A DNA stretch of 64,000 bases from Mycobacterium sp. MFM001 (GTDB taxonomy: Bacteria; Actinomycetota; Actinomycetes; Mycobacteriales; Mycobacteriaceae): contig NZ_BFAB01000012.1 in assembly GCF_003402475.1 (NCBI RefSeq), positions 1 to 64,000 on the forward strand. The letters run 5' to 3'. The notes beneath the pieces are model-generated. The model did not search any database. It had not been told where the DNA came from and saw nothing but the letters and a program-made list of their open reading frames with translations. This document shows, piece after piece, positions 33,811-42,565 of this stretch; within the stretch, counting starts at the first letter, position 1, and each line of letters begins with the position of its first letter. A program made the position numbers and the translations under genes.

Positions 33811-34742
33811 AGTTCGACCTGGACGAACAGCAGCGCGATTTCGCGGCCAGCATCGACGCGGCGCTGGCTGCAGCCGACGTACCCGGCGCCGTGCGGGCCT
33901 GGGCCACCGGCGACACCGCGCCGGGCCGCAAGGTGTGGGCGCAGTTGGCCGATCTGGGTGTCACCGCGCTGATGGTGCCGGAGCGGTTCGACGGCATCGG
34001 CGCGCATCCTGTCGACCTCGTCGTCGCGGCCGAACGACTCGGCCGCTGGTGCGTGCCGGGGCCGGTCACCGAATCCATTGCGGTGGCGCCCATTTTGCTG
34101 GCCGACGACGAACGGTGTGCAGCGCTCGCGGCGGGTGAGCTGATCGCGACCGTCGCGCTTCCGCCGCAGGTGCCGCGGGCCGTCGACGCCGACACCGCCG
34201 GCCTGGTGCTGCTGGCAGAAGACGGGCACGTGACCGAGGCACAGCGCGGAACGCAGCACGAGTCCGTCGACCCCAGTCGTCGGCTGTTCGACGTCACCGC
34301 CGACGGCGCGGCGTGGGACGCCGACGTCGCACGGGCCAATGAATTCGGCGCGCTGGCCACCGCAGCACAACTAGTCGGCGCCGGCCAGGCGCTGTTGGAC
34401 GCGGCGGTCGAGTACGCCAAGCAGCGCGCGCAGTTCGGCCGGGTGATCGGCTCGTATCAGGCGATCAAGCACAAGCTCGCCGACGTGCACATCGCGGTCG
34501 AGCTGGCCCGGCCACTGGTCTACGGCGCCGCGCTGTCGCTGGCCCCACGTGATGTCAGCGCAGCCAAGGCCGCCGCGTCGGACGCCGCGCTGTTGGCGGC
34601 CCGCTCGGCGCTGCAAACCCACGGCGCCATTGGCTTCACCGCCGAGCACGACCTGTCGCTGTGGCTGCTGCGAGTGCAAGCGCTGCGGTCGGCCTGGGGT
34701 GACCCGGCGGCGCACCGGCGACGGGTGTTGGAGGCACTGTGA
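33807..34742 (+). CDS. fadE32: Acyl-CoA dehydrogenase-like FadE32
   Basis: A 311-residue short acyl-CoA dehydrogenase homolog. The N-terminal half is compressed relative to FadE31; the C-terminal YAKQRAQFGRVIGSYQAIKHKLADVH is intact in type (shown only in part). Such short subunits usually need a partner to complete the FAD site. ATGA overlap with fadE31 and TGATG overlap with fadE33 suggest joint assembly. Confidence 0.88.
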   Translation: MKFDLDEQQRDFAASIDAALAAADVPGAVRAWATGDTAPGRKVWAQLADLGVTALMVPERFDGIGAHPVDLVVAAERLGRWCVPGPVTESIAVAPILLADDERCAALAAGELIATVALPPQVPRAVDADTAGLVLLAEDGHVTEAQRGTQHESVDPSRRLFDVTADGAAWDADVARANEFGALATAAQLVGAGQALLDAAVEYAKQRAQFGRVIGSYQAIKHKLADVHIAVELARPLVYGAALSLAPRDVSAAKAAASDAALLAARSALQTHGAIGFTAEHDLSLWLLRVQALRSAWGDPAAHRRRVLEAL

Positions 34743-35698
34743 TGACTGACGAACGGGAACTCCTGCGCGAGACGGTCGCGGCGCTGGTGGCCAAACACGC
34801 TGCGCCAGAGGCGGTTCGCGCGGCAATGGACTCCGAACGCGGCTACGACGAATCGCTGTGGCGGCTGCTGTGCGAACAGGTGGGCGCGGCTGCCCTGGTG
34901 GTACCCGAGGAATATGGCGGCGCGGGCGGCAGTCTCGGTGACGCCGCCGTCGTCGTCGAAGAACTCGGCCGTAGCCTGGTGCCCACCCCGCTGCTGGGCA
35001 CCACACTGGCGGAACTGGCGCTGCTCGCCGCCGACAAGCCGGACAGCGAAGCGTTGGAAGGCCTTGCCGAGGGCACCTCGATCGGCGCCGTGGTGTTCGA
35101 CCCCGACTATGTGGTCAACGGCGACATCGCCGACGTCGTGATTGCGGCCGACGGGGAGAAACTCACCCGGTGGACCTCGTTCAGCGCCGAGCCCGTCGTG
35201 CCGATGGATCCCACCCGTCGGCTCGCCCGAGTCACCGCCCAGCAGAGCCAGGCGCTCGGCGCGGACCCCGGCCTCGCCGACACCGCGGCCATCCTGCTGG
35301 CCGCCGAGCAGATCGGCGCGGCCGCCCGCTGCCTGGAGCTGACCGTCGGCTACACCAAGGAGCGGGTGCAGTTCGGCCGGCCGATCGGCAGCTTCCAGGC
35401 GCTCAAACACCGGATGGCCGACCTGTACGTCGCGGTGCAATCCGCGCGCGCGGTGGTCAACGACTCCGTCGGTGACCCGTCGCCGACCTCGGCAGCGCTG
35501 GCCCGGGTGGCAGCCAGCGAGGCGTTGTCCACCGTGGCAGCCGAAGGCATTCAGCTGCACGGCGGTATCGCGATCACGTGGGAACACGACATGCAGCTGT
35601 ATTTCAAACGCGCACATGGCAGTTCGCAACTGTTGGGTCCGCCCCGCGCGCACTTGCGCCGACTGGAATCGGAAGTGTTCGCCGACCCCGTACGGTAG
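34742..35698 (+). CDS. fadE33: Acyl-CoA dehydrogenase-like FadE33 (IpdE2-type)
   Basis: A 318-residue acyl-CoA dehydrogenase subunit with YTKERVQFGRPIGSFQALKHR-type C-terminal region and IQLHGGIAITWEHD. ATG 34742 overlaps the fadE32 stop (TGATG); a GTG one codon earlier is possible. Likely partner of FadE31. The next gene starts four bases after its stop. Confidence 0.9.
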   Translation: MTDERELLRETVAALVAKHAAPEAVRAAMDSERGYDESLWRLLCEQVGAAALVVPEEYGGAGGSLGDAAVVVEELGRSLVPTPLLGTTLAELALLAADKPDSEALEGLAEGTSIGAVVFDPDYVVNGDIADVVIAADGEKLTRWTSFSAEPVVPMDPTRRLARVTAQQSQALGADPGLADTAAILLAAEQIGAAARCLELTVGYTKERVQFGRPIGSFQALKHRMADLYVAVQSARAVVNDSVGDPSPTSAALARVAASEALSTVAAEGIQLHGGIAITWEHDMQLYFKRAHGSSQLLGPPRAHLRRLESEVFADPVR

Positions 35699-35702
35699 GC
35701 AT

Positions 35703-36689
35703 ATGTGCACTCGCTTGGTGTACCTCGGCCCCGGCGGCAACATCATCACCGGGCGGTCGATGGACTGGAAGCTGGACCTGGCGACCAACTTGTGGGCGCT
35801 GCCGGCCGGGATGAAACGCACCGGCCAGGTAGGCGCGAACTCCGTCGCGTGGACTGCGAGGTACGGCAGCGTGGTGGCCAGCGCCTACGACATATGCACC
35901 ACCGACGGGCTGAACGAGGCCGGGTTGTCGGCCAACTTGCTGTGGCTGGCCGAGTCGGAGTATCCGGCGTATGACGGCAGCCGGCCGGGGTTGACCATCG
36001 CCGCCTGGGCGCAGTATGTCCTCGACAACTTCGGGTCGGTGGCCGAGGCGGTCGACGCGCTGGCCGGCGAACCGTTCGACGTGGTCACTGACGGCGTGCC
36101 CGGCGAGGACCGGCTGGCCACCCTGCACTTGTCGATGTCGGACGCCGATGGCGACAGTGCAATCGTGGAATACATTGGCGGCCAACAGAATATCCATCAC
36201 AGCCGCGAGTACCAGGTGATGACGAACTCGCCGACGTTCGACCAGCAGCTGGCGATCAACGCCTACTGGGCACAGCTCGGCGGCACGGTGATGCTGCCCG
36301 GAACCAACCGGGCCGCCGACAGATTCGCCCGCGCATCGTTTTACGTCAACGCGGTGCCGAAGGTCGACGACCCCAGGCTTGCGCTGGCGTCGGTGTTCAG
36401 CGTGGTGCGCAACGTCTCGGTGCCGTTTGGCATCTCCACACCCGACGAACCGAACATCTCCTCGACCCGGTGGCGCACGGTTGCTCATCACACGCGCAGG
36501 CTCTATTTCTTCGAGTCGGCGTTGACTCCCAACGTGTTCTGGGTCGACCTGAACAAGCTCGACCTTGCCGACGGCACCCCGGTTCGCAAGCTGGACCTGG
36601 GCCGCAATGAGACGAACACGTTCGCCGGGGAAAGCTCGGGGAGCTTCGAACCCGCCGAGCCGTTTACGTTCTTGGGGATCACGCCATGA
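35703..36689 (+). CDS. Choloylglycine hydrolase/penicillin V acylase-family Ntn hydrolase
   Basis: A 328-residue N-terminal-nucleophile amidase. All catalytic positions of bile salt hydrolases are present: Cys2 after the initiator Met, Arg18 and Asp21 in GRSMDW, Asn78 in GLSANL, the Asn of VMTNSPTFDQQ, and the Arg of STRWR. There is no signal peptide, so it is cytoplasmic after Met removal. It starts 4 nt after fadE33 and overlaps aspB (ATGA), so it is within the KstR2 operon. M. tuberculosis has no gene here. A bile-acid amide or other N-acyl substrate is likely but not shown. Confidence 0.85.
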   Translation: MCTRLVYLGPGGNIITGRSMDWKLDLATNLWALPAGMKRTGQVGANSVAWTARYGSVVASAYDICTTDGLNEAGLSANLLWLAESEYPAYDGSRPGLTIAAWAQYVLDNFGSVAEAVDALAGEPFDVVTDGVPGEDRLATLHLSMSDADGDSAIVEYIGGQQNIHHSREYQVMTNSPTFDQQLAINAYWAQLGGTVMLPGTNRAADRFARASFYVNAVPKVDDPRLALASVFSVVRNVSVPFGISTPDEPNISSTRWRTVAHHTRRLYFFESALTPNVFWVDLNKLDLADGTPVRKLDLGRNETNTFAGESSGSFEPAEPFTFLGITP

Positions 36690-37849
36690 ACAAGTCGGAG
36701 GCGCTGCGCGCCGGGATCCCGCCGTTCTACGTGATGGACGTCTGGCTGGCCGCCACCGAGCGTCGACGCACCCACGGCGATCTGGTGAATCTGTCGGCGG
36801 GACAACCCAGTGCCGGCGCCCCGGAACCGGTGCGTGTGGCCGCCAAAGCCGCGCTGGACAGCAGCCCACTGGGTTACACGGTGGCGCTGGGCATTCCGGA
36901 GCTGCGCGCCGCGATCGCAGCATCGTATCGGGAGCGCTATGGCCTGCAGGTCGGCGTCGATGACGTCGTGGTGACGACCGGTTCGTCGGGCGGATTCTTG
37001 TTGACGTTCTTGGCGTGCTTCGACGTCGGCGATCGGGTGGCGGTCAGCAGTCCGGGATACCCGTGCTACCGCAACATTTTGACGGCGCTCGGGTGTGAGG
37101 TCGTCGAGCTTGAATGCGGACCGGACACCAGGTTTCAGCCAACCGCGCAGATGCTCGCCAACCTCGACCCGCCCGTGGCCGGCGTCGTGGTCGCCAGTCC
37201 GGCCAACCCGACCGGGACGGTCATTCCGCCGGCGGAGTTGGCCGAGATTGCGTCGTGGTGCGATTCTGCCGGGGTGCGGCTGATCAGCGACGAGGTCTAC
37301 CACGGACTGGTCTACGAGGGCGCGCCGGAAACCAGTTGCGCCTGGCAGACATCACGAAATGCCATGGTGGTCAACAGTTTCTCCAAATATTTCGCGATGA
37401 CGGGCTGGCGGCTGGGCTGGCTGCTGGTGCCGACCGAGCTCCGCCGCGCAGTGGACCGCCTGACCGGAAACTTCACCATCTGCCCGCCGGTTTTGTCACA
37501 GCACGCCGCTGTCGCAGCGTTCACTCCCGATGCGGTCGCCGAAGCCGACGGGCACCTGCACCAGTACGCAATCAACCGCCGGCTCTTGCTCGACGGCCTG
37601 CGGAACATCGGCATCGACCGACTGGCGCCCACCGACGGCGCCTTCTACGTCTACGCCGACGTGTCGGACTTCACGACCGACTCGATGACGTTCTGCTCAA
37701 AGCTCCTGGCGGACACCGGCGTTGCGATTGCGCCCGGCATCGACTTCGACACCGTGCATGGCGGATCGTTCGTCCGGCTGTCGTTCGCGGGGCCGACGAG
37801 CGACATCGAAGAGGCGTTGCGGCGCATCGGGTCATGGCTACAAACATGA
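36686..37849 (+). CDS. aspB: PLP-dependent aminotransferase AspB
   Basis: A 387-residue class I/II aminotransferase. The PLP lysine is in VNSFSKYFAMTGWRLG; SPANPTGTV and the conserved DEVYHGLVYEG are present. Substrate annotation as aspartate is by family only. It is coupled on both sides by ATGA overlaps: to the Ntn amidase upstream and a nitroreductase-like protein downstream. Its place in a KstR2 operon is shared with M. tuberculosis Rv3565. Confidence 0.9.
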   Translation: MNKSEALRAGIPPFYVMDVWLAATERRRTHGDLVNLSAGQPSAGAPEPVRVAAKAALDSSPLGYTVALGIPELRAAIAASYRERYGLQVGVDDVVVTTGSSGGFLLTFLACFDVGDRVAVSSPGYPCYRNILTALGCEVVELECGPDTRFQPTAQMLANLDPPVAGVVVASPANPTGTVIPPAELAEIASWCDSAGVRLISDEVYHGLVYEGAPETSCAWQTSRNAMVVNSFSKYFAMTGWRLGWLLVPTELRRAVDRLTGNFTICPPVLSQHAAVAAFTPDAVAEADGHLHQYAINRRLLLDGLRNIGIDRLAPTDGAFYVYADVSDFTTDSMTFCSKLLADTGVAIAPGIDFDTVHGGSFVRLSFAGPTSDIEEALRRIGSWLQT

Positions 37850-39096
37850 GCCTCGTCATCTCCGCCCATGAGCGGGCGGCGCTGGCGGAGGTCGCCCAGT
37901 TCCCTCTGTTGGCGGCCATCACCGGGCGACGGTCACGCCGATTCCCGGTCGGCGGCCGGATCCCTGCCGGTGCGCTGGCGTACGCCAGTCGCCGGCCGGT
38001 CCAGCCGCTGTCGGAAGTCGAACGGGCACTGCTGGTTTCGGTTACCAGCGGCGTCACCGGCTGGCATTACGGCATCACCCACAACCCCGGGTATGCGCCG
38101 TCGCTGCCCAACTATTCGGGGAGCGCGATTGGCCGAACGTTCCCCTCGGCCGCTGGCTTTCACACCAGCCAGTTGTTCTTCACCGACGACACCGGCGCGT
38201 ACATGTTGCCCAACCGTGACGCGCAACCGCGCGAGTTCGACAGCATCGAGGATTGGATCAGCCACACCGCCGCCTCGTATGTCCGGATTTCGGACACTCG
38301 CCTGCAGCTGCCGCGCGAGGAACCACACATGGAAGGCCACAACCTCTGGATCGCCAACCACCCCGGCAGCCTGCTGGCCTACCCGGTTGCCGACCTCGCC
38401 GAACACCTGATGGAGAACCTGTGGTTCTTCGCCGCCAACGGCTACCTCATCACTGACGACATCAACGGTCGCAATATCCCCGGCGCCGAACGCTTTTCGG
38501 GGCTACCTCATGCCGACGACCCGATTCCGCTCTCATTCGTCGAGCAGTACACGCTGACCGAGGCCAGTGCGGAGCTCGCCGTCGGCGCCAACAACGGCGT
38601 GTTGGCGTTGCAGGCGCTGGGCCTGGGCGGCTGGATGTACGACGGCCTGAATCGGTTGTCGGTGTTGGATGGACTGGGCTTCGTCGCCGACGAAGACGAA
38701 CGCTGGCCCTTCCCCAACGTCACCGGCCTGCCCGGATACTTCGAGACGCTCAGCCCGCCCCATGTGCCCTCAGTCGCAGCAGGGGTGGAGAAGCTGGTCG
38801 CCCGCAAGTACGGGCCCGGTGGTCCCTTTCACCCAGACACGCCCGGACCATGGTCGGACAGCCCGAAGGTACGCGCTTCCGCGCTGCCGCGGGAGGGCAT
38901 CCAGGAGCTGGTCACGCTCGAGGCGTCGTACATCTACGACACCTTCGGCAAACTGCCCGGCACCGTTCCGACGGTCCACGTGCTGATGTATCTACAGGCA
39001 CAACATCTCGACACCGATTTCTACGACGAGCTCTTCGGTCCCGGCGCTTATCTGGCGACGCACGCTGAACATCAGGCCCGCTGGCACGGCCAGTAG
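37846..39096 (+). CDS. Conserved protein with nitroreductase-like features
   Basis: A 416-residue protein of unknown function. The segments TGRRSRRFPVG, PLSEVERALLVSVTSGVTGW, RTFPSAAGFHTSQLFF and GANNGVLALQALGLGGW fall in the order seen in FMN-dependent nitroreductases of the SagB type; this is a weak call. ATG 37846 overlaps the aspB stop (ATGA), so the longer frame is not used. It ends the fadD3 operon. Not in M. tuberculosis at this place. Confidence 0.6.
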   Translation: MSLVISAHERAALAEVAQFPLLAAITGRRSRRFPVGGRIPAGALAYASRRPVQPLSEVERALLVSVTSGVTGWHYGITHNPGYAPSLPNYSGSAIGRTFPSAAGFHTSQLFFTDDTGAYMLPNRDAQPREFDSIEDWISHTAASYVRISDTRLQLPREEPHMEGHNLWIANHPGSLLAYPVADLAEHLMENLWFFAANGYLITDDINGRNIPGAERFSGLPHADDPIPLSFVEQYTLTEASAELAVGANNGVLALQALGLGGWMYDGLNRLSVLDGLGFVADEDERWPFPNVTGLPGYFETLSPPHVPSVAAGVEKLVARKYGPGGPFHPDTPGPWSDSPKVRASALPREGIQELVTLEASYIYDTFGKLPGTVPTVHVLMYLQAQHLDTDFYDELFGPGAYLATHAEHQARWHGQ

Positions 39097-39131
39097 TTTC
39101 TGGATCGACGACGCCGTCGTTGCGGGATCTC

Positions 39132-39386
39132 CTAGCGGCGCTTTCTCTTGCGGCTCCTGCGACTTCGTCTATTCGACGGTGGCCGAAGAGCAGCTTTTGG
39201 ATGTGGCGGGCTCGACCGCGTGCTCGCGGAGGGGCGGAGCCGCTCGTACATTTCCTGGATCGCCGCGAGGCGCACATCGAGCGCCGCAGATTCCATCAGC
39301 GTCGCGACGGCCATGGCATCGACCAGGCCGACTTCATCTAATTCGGCGATCTGGTCTCGCCGAGGCAATTCGTATGATTCGAACAT
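39132..39386 (-). pseudogene. N-terminal remnant of a DUF222/HNH (13E12-type) gene
   Basis: About 50 residues beginning MFESYELPRRDQIAELDEVG and including ESAALDVRLAAIQEMYERLRP match the usual start of mycobacterial DUF222/HNH endonuclease proteins (13E12 repeat family). After RLRP the frame turns into low-complexity Ser/Arg-rich sequence, with no DUF222 body or HNH domain. It is taken as a truncated relic. The rest of the 39097-39550 gap has the VapBC operator and nothing else I can identify. Confidence 0.45.
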
Positions 39387-39512
39387 GTGTGTGACTGTAT
39401 GCATGCCCACTGACATTGCGACTCAGCTCTGCGAAGCCGTCTCATCGTGTCCGAGATGTTCCAGGACGCGAATACCGAAACCACCTACGCGCACTGAGAC
39501 TGCACCTGAGAG

Positions 39513-39548
39513 CGCATCATGATGCGGCCCTATGATGTTATGATGATT
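39513..39548. promoter_or_regulatory. Probable vapBC operator
   Basis: CGCATCATGATGCG (39513-39526) is a perfect 14-bp palindrome, followed by repeats of TATGATG (39531-39537) and TATGATGA (39539-39546). They end just before the vapB GTG, where VapBC complexes usually autoregulate. Confidence 0.55.
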
Positions 39549-39550
39549 CG

Positions 39551-39799
39551 GTGCGCACCACGGTCAATATTGACGATCACTTGCTCGCCCAGGCGAAAGT
39601 TCTGGCCGCGCGAACATCCCGATCGCTTGGCGCGGTGCTCGAGGACGCGTTACGTGTCATGCTGCGGCGCAGCGACGACGAACAGAGTCGCGGCGACTTC
39701 CGGTTGCCGACGCACGGTAGTGGAGGTTTGCAGCCCGGTGTCGACCTAGAAGACAAAGAAGCTCTCGCGGAGCTGTTGGGCGACAATGCTGCTCCTTGA
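39551..39799 (+). CDS. vapB: VapB-type antitoxin
   Basis: An 82-residue ribbon-helix-helix protein: MRTTVNIDDHLLAQAKVLAA is the DNA-binding N-terminus, and the acidic tail (DLEDKEALAELLG) should wrap the toxin. Start GTG 39551. It overlaps vapC by 14 nt. Pair-specific neutralisation of the following PIN toxin is inferred. Confidence 0.85.
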   Translation: MRTTVNIDDHLLAQAKVLAARTSRSLGAVLEDALRVMLRRSDDEQSRGDFRLPTHGSGGLQPGVDLEDKEALAELLGDNAAP

Positions 39800-40214
39800 C
39801 GTAAATGTCTGTGTATTTGCCATCCGAGAAGACAGTATCGACCACGACGCGTACCGGACATGGGTTGACCAGGTCCTCACTGGTGACGAGCCCGTAGGGA
39901 TAAGTGAACTCGTGCTGTCCGGCGTCATTCGGCTTCTCACCAACCACCGCATCTTTCTCCAACCCAGTTCGACAGCGCAGGCGATTGATGCATGCCGTGC
40001 GCTGCGATCGGCTCCGGCCACCATCCCGTTGCGCCCAGGACCGCGACATTGGGAAATCTTCGAATCCCTTTGCACGGAAGTAGGAGCAAAGGCCAACACG
40101 GTTCCAGACGCGTATCACGCGGCGCTTGCAATCGAGAACGGCGCCATGTGGATTACCACCGACCGCGGATTCGCCCGTTTCCCAGGCTTACGCTGGCGAG
40201 GGCCATTCGATTAA
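39786..40214 (+). CDS. vapC: VapC-type PIN-domain toxin
   Basis: A 142-residue PIN-domain ribonuclease toxin. Conserved acidic positions: Asp5 in LLLDVNV, Glu41 in ISELVLSG, the Asp of PDAYHAALA and the TTDRGFARFPGL end. It sits between the sterol genes and the hsaADCB operon, in the interval where M. tuberculosis has nat. RNA target unknown. Confidence 0.87.
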   Translation: MLLLDVNVCVFAIREDSIDHDAYRTWVDQVLTGDEPVGISELVLSGVIRLLTNHRIFLQPSSTAQAIDACRALRSAPATIPLRPGPRHWEIFESLCTEVGAKANTVPDAYHAALAIENGAMWITTDRGFARFPGLRWRGPFD

Positions 40215-40227
40215 CACCCTGGCGGAA

Positions 40228-40794
40228 TTACAGCCAGGTGTCCTGGGTGGTCGTCGTCAGGAATGCCTCGAGGTCGTCGCGCCACTGCGCCGGTGTGGTC
40301 TTGTCGGGTTCGATGCCGGTGTAGTCGCCGCGATAGAACAGCAGCGGACGCGGCTTGATCTTCGGCACCTCGGACAGCGATTTCACCGCGCCGAACACCA
40401 CGAAGTGGTCGCCGCCGTCGTGCACCGATGCGACCGTGCAGTCGATGTAGGCCAGCGAACCGTCGATGATCGGCGACCCGAGTTCCGATGGGGTCCAGTC
40501 GATCCCGGCGAACTTGTCGGCCTCCTTGGAGCCGAACCGCGCCGACACGTCCTTCTGGCCCTCGGTCAGCACGTTGACGCAGAACTTTCCGCTGGCCTCG
40601 ATGGCCTGCCAGGACCGCGACACCTTGGTCGGGCAGAACAGCACCAGGGGCGGCTCCAGCGACAGGGCCGCGAACGACTGGCACGCGAAGCCGACCGGAA
40701 CGTCGTCGTGCACAGTGGTGATGATCGTGATCCCGGTGCAGAACTGACCCAGCACGTTGCGGAACGTGCGCGGGTCGATCGGCGCTGAGCTCAC
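40228..40794 (-). CDS. hsaB: Flavin reductase HsaB
   Basis: A 188-residue FMN reductase of the HpaC type that supplies reduced flavin to HsaA. Features: FRNVLGQFCTGITIITT at the N-terminus, FAALSLEPPLVLFCP, and the C-terminal PLLFYRGDY. GTG 40794 overlaps the hsaC TGA (GTGA) and gives family length. Last gene of hsaA-hsaD-hsaC-hsaB. Confidence 0.94.
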   Translation of the reverse strand: MSSAPIDPRTFRNVLGQFCTGITIITTVHDDVPVGFACQSFAALSLEPPLVLFCPTKVSRSWQAIEASGKFCVNVLTEGQKDVSARFGSKEADKFAGIDWTPSELGSPIIDGSLAYIDCTVASVHDGGDHFVVFGAVKSLSEVPKIKPRPLLFYRGDYTGIEPDKTTPAQWRDDLEAFLTTTTQDTWL

Positions 40795-41696
40795 TGGTTC
40801 CGGGCACCTACCGTGAAGTCGTGGCCCCACAGGCTCACTGCGGTGCTTTCCCGGGCGATCCAGTCGTGATCGTCGACTTTCCGTCCCTCGCAACCGAATT
40901 CGACATCAAAGCCGCCGGGCGTCTTCATGTAGAACGACAGCATCAGGTCGTTGACGTGCCGGCCCAGCGTCGCCGACATCGGCACCTTGCGGCGCAACGC
41001 CCGGTCCAGGCACAGCCCGACGTCGTCGGAGTTCTCCACCTCGATCATCAGGTGGACGATGCCGCTCGGGGTCGGCAGCGGCAGGAAGGCCAGGCTGTGG
41101 TGCCGTGGATTGCAGCCGAAGAACCGCAGCCAGGCCGGGGCTCCGTCGGCGGGGCGACCGACCAGTTGCGGCGGCATCCGCATCGAGTCGCGCAGTTTGA
41201 AGCCGAGCACATCGCGGTAGAAGTGCAGCGCCTCGTCGTCGTCGCGGGTGGACAGCACCACATGGCCCAAGCCCTGCTCGCCGGTGACGAACTTGTGCCC
41301 GTACGGGCTGACGACCCGGCGGTGCTCCAGTGCCGCACCGTGGAAGACCTCGAGGCAGTTACCCGACGGATCCTGGAATTGGATCATCTCGTCGACCCGC
41401 CGATCCGCCAGCTCGGAGGCGGTGGCCTCCTTGTACGGCGTGCCCTCGACGTCGAGGCGGTTGCGGATCTCTTGCAGCCCTTCGGCGTTCGCGCATTCCC
41501 AGCCTGCTGCCGACAGCCGGTCGTGCTCGCCGGGCACGATCACCAGGCGCGCCGGGAAGTCGTCCATTCGCAGATAAAGCGCGCCCTCGCATGCCCCGCT
41601 GCCCTCGACCATGCCGAGCACCTTCAGCCCGTACTCGCGCCACGCCGCCACGTCGGTGGCCTCGATGCGCAGATAGCCCAGCGACCGGATGCTCAT
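40791..41696 (-). CDS. hsaC: Iron-dependent extradiol dioxygenase HsaC
   Basis: A 301-residue extradiol dioxygenase that cleaves the catechol 3,4-DHSA in the opened sterol. Iron ligands fall at His145 (GLGHVV), His215 (GIVHLM) and Glu266 (FDVEFG), the expected positions. Two VOC modules are visible. ATG 41696 overlaps the hsaD stop (TGATG). The longer frame upstream lies in hsaD and is ignored. Confidence 0.96.
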   Translation of the reverse strand: MSIRSLGYLRIEATDVAAWREYGLKVLGMVEGSGACEGALYLRMDDFPARLVIVPGEHDRLSAAGWECANAEGLQEIRNRLDVEGTPYKEATASELADRRVDEMIQFQDPSGNCLEVFHGAALEHRRVVSPYGHKFVTGEQGLGHVVLSTRDDDEALHFYRDVLGFKLRDSMRMPPQLVGRPADGAPAWLRFFGCNPRHHSLAFLPLPTPSGIVHLMIEVENSDDVGLCLDRALRRKVPMSATLGRHVNDLMLSFYMKTPGGFDVEFGCEGRKVDDHDWIARESTAVSLWGHDFTVGARNQ

Positions 41697-42562
41697 CACG
41701 CGCCTCCCAGGAAATCGATGGTCAGCTTGTTGAACTCGTCGAACTTCTCCACCTGTGCCCAGTGTCCACACTGCCCGAAAACATGCAGTTGCACCCGCGG
41801 AATGGTCTTCAGCGCGACCAGTGCGCCGTCCAGCGGGTTGACCCGGTCCTCGCGGCCCCAGATCAGCAGCACCGGCTGGCGCAGCCGGTACACCTCGCGC
41901 CACATCGTGCCGGCCTCGAAATCGGCTCCGGCGAACGACTTTCCCATCGCGATGGTCGCCGCCAGGGATTCCGGCGTGCTGGCCAATTCGAAACGCTGGT
42001 CGATCAGTTCCGGGGTGATCAGCTTCTGGTCGTAGACCATGACACGCAGGAACGCCTCGAGGTTCTCCCGGGTGGGCTCGACGGAGAACTTGCCCAGCCG
42101 CTTGACGCCTTCGGTGGGGTCGGGTGCGAACAGGTTGACGCTCAGCCCACCTGGGCCCATCAGCACCAGCCGGCCGGCTCGGTCGGGGTAGTCCAGCGCG
42201 AAGCGGACGGCGGTGCCCCCGCCCAGCGAATTACCCACCAGCGGAACACGTCCCAGCTCCAGCTGGTCGAACAACCCCTTGAGCGCCCTGGCGGCGTAAC
42301 GGTTGAACTGCCCGTGCTCGGCGCGTTTGTCGGAGTGGCCGTAGCCGGGCTGGTCGACGGCCAGCACGTGAAAGTGCTGCGCCAGCACGGCGATGTTGCG
42401 GGAGAAGTTCGTCCAGCTGGACGCGCCCGGCCCGCCGCCGTGCAGCAGGACAATCGTTGGGCCGCTACCGGCCTCGTGGTAATGCAGCTTCAGCGGTCCG
42501 TCGACGTCGACCTCGGCGTAGCGCGAGGTCGACTCGAACGTCAGCTCCTCGACGGCGGTCAT
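41696..42562 (-). CDS. hsaD: Meta-cleavage product hydrolase HsaD
   Basis: A 288-residue alpha/beta hydrolase that cuts the C-C bond of 4,9-DSHA, giving HIP-type acid and the fragment used by HsaE. Nucleophile Ser112 in VGNSLGGGT, oxyanion region LLHGGGPGASSW, and catalytic His in FGQCGHWAQ. It lies 3 nt after hsaA. Confidence 0.95.
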   Translation of the reverse strand: MTAVEELTFESTSRYAEVDVDGPLKLHYHEAGSGPTIVLLHGGGPGASSWTNFSRNIAVLAQHFHVLAVDQPGYGHSDKRAEHGQFNRYAARALKGLFDQLELGRVPLVGNSLGGGTAVRFALDYPDRAGRLVLMGPGGLSVNLFAPDPTEGVKRLGKFSVEPTRENLEAFLRVMVYDQKLITPELIDQRFELASTPESLAATIAMGKSFAGADFEAGTMWREVYRLRQPVLLIWGREDRVNPLDGALVALKTIPRVQLHVFGQCGHWAQVEKFDEFNKLTIDFLGGA

Positions 42563-42565
42563 CGG

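Noticed and set aside
39101..39121. ACGAC-GCC-GTCGT hairpin after the nitroreductase-like gene
   Set aside because: Only a 5-bp stem; too weak to call a terminator with confidence, though it is in a plausible place.
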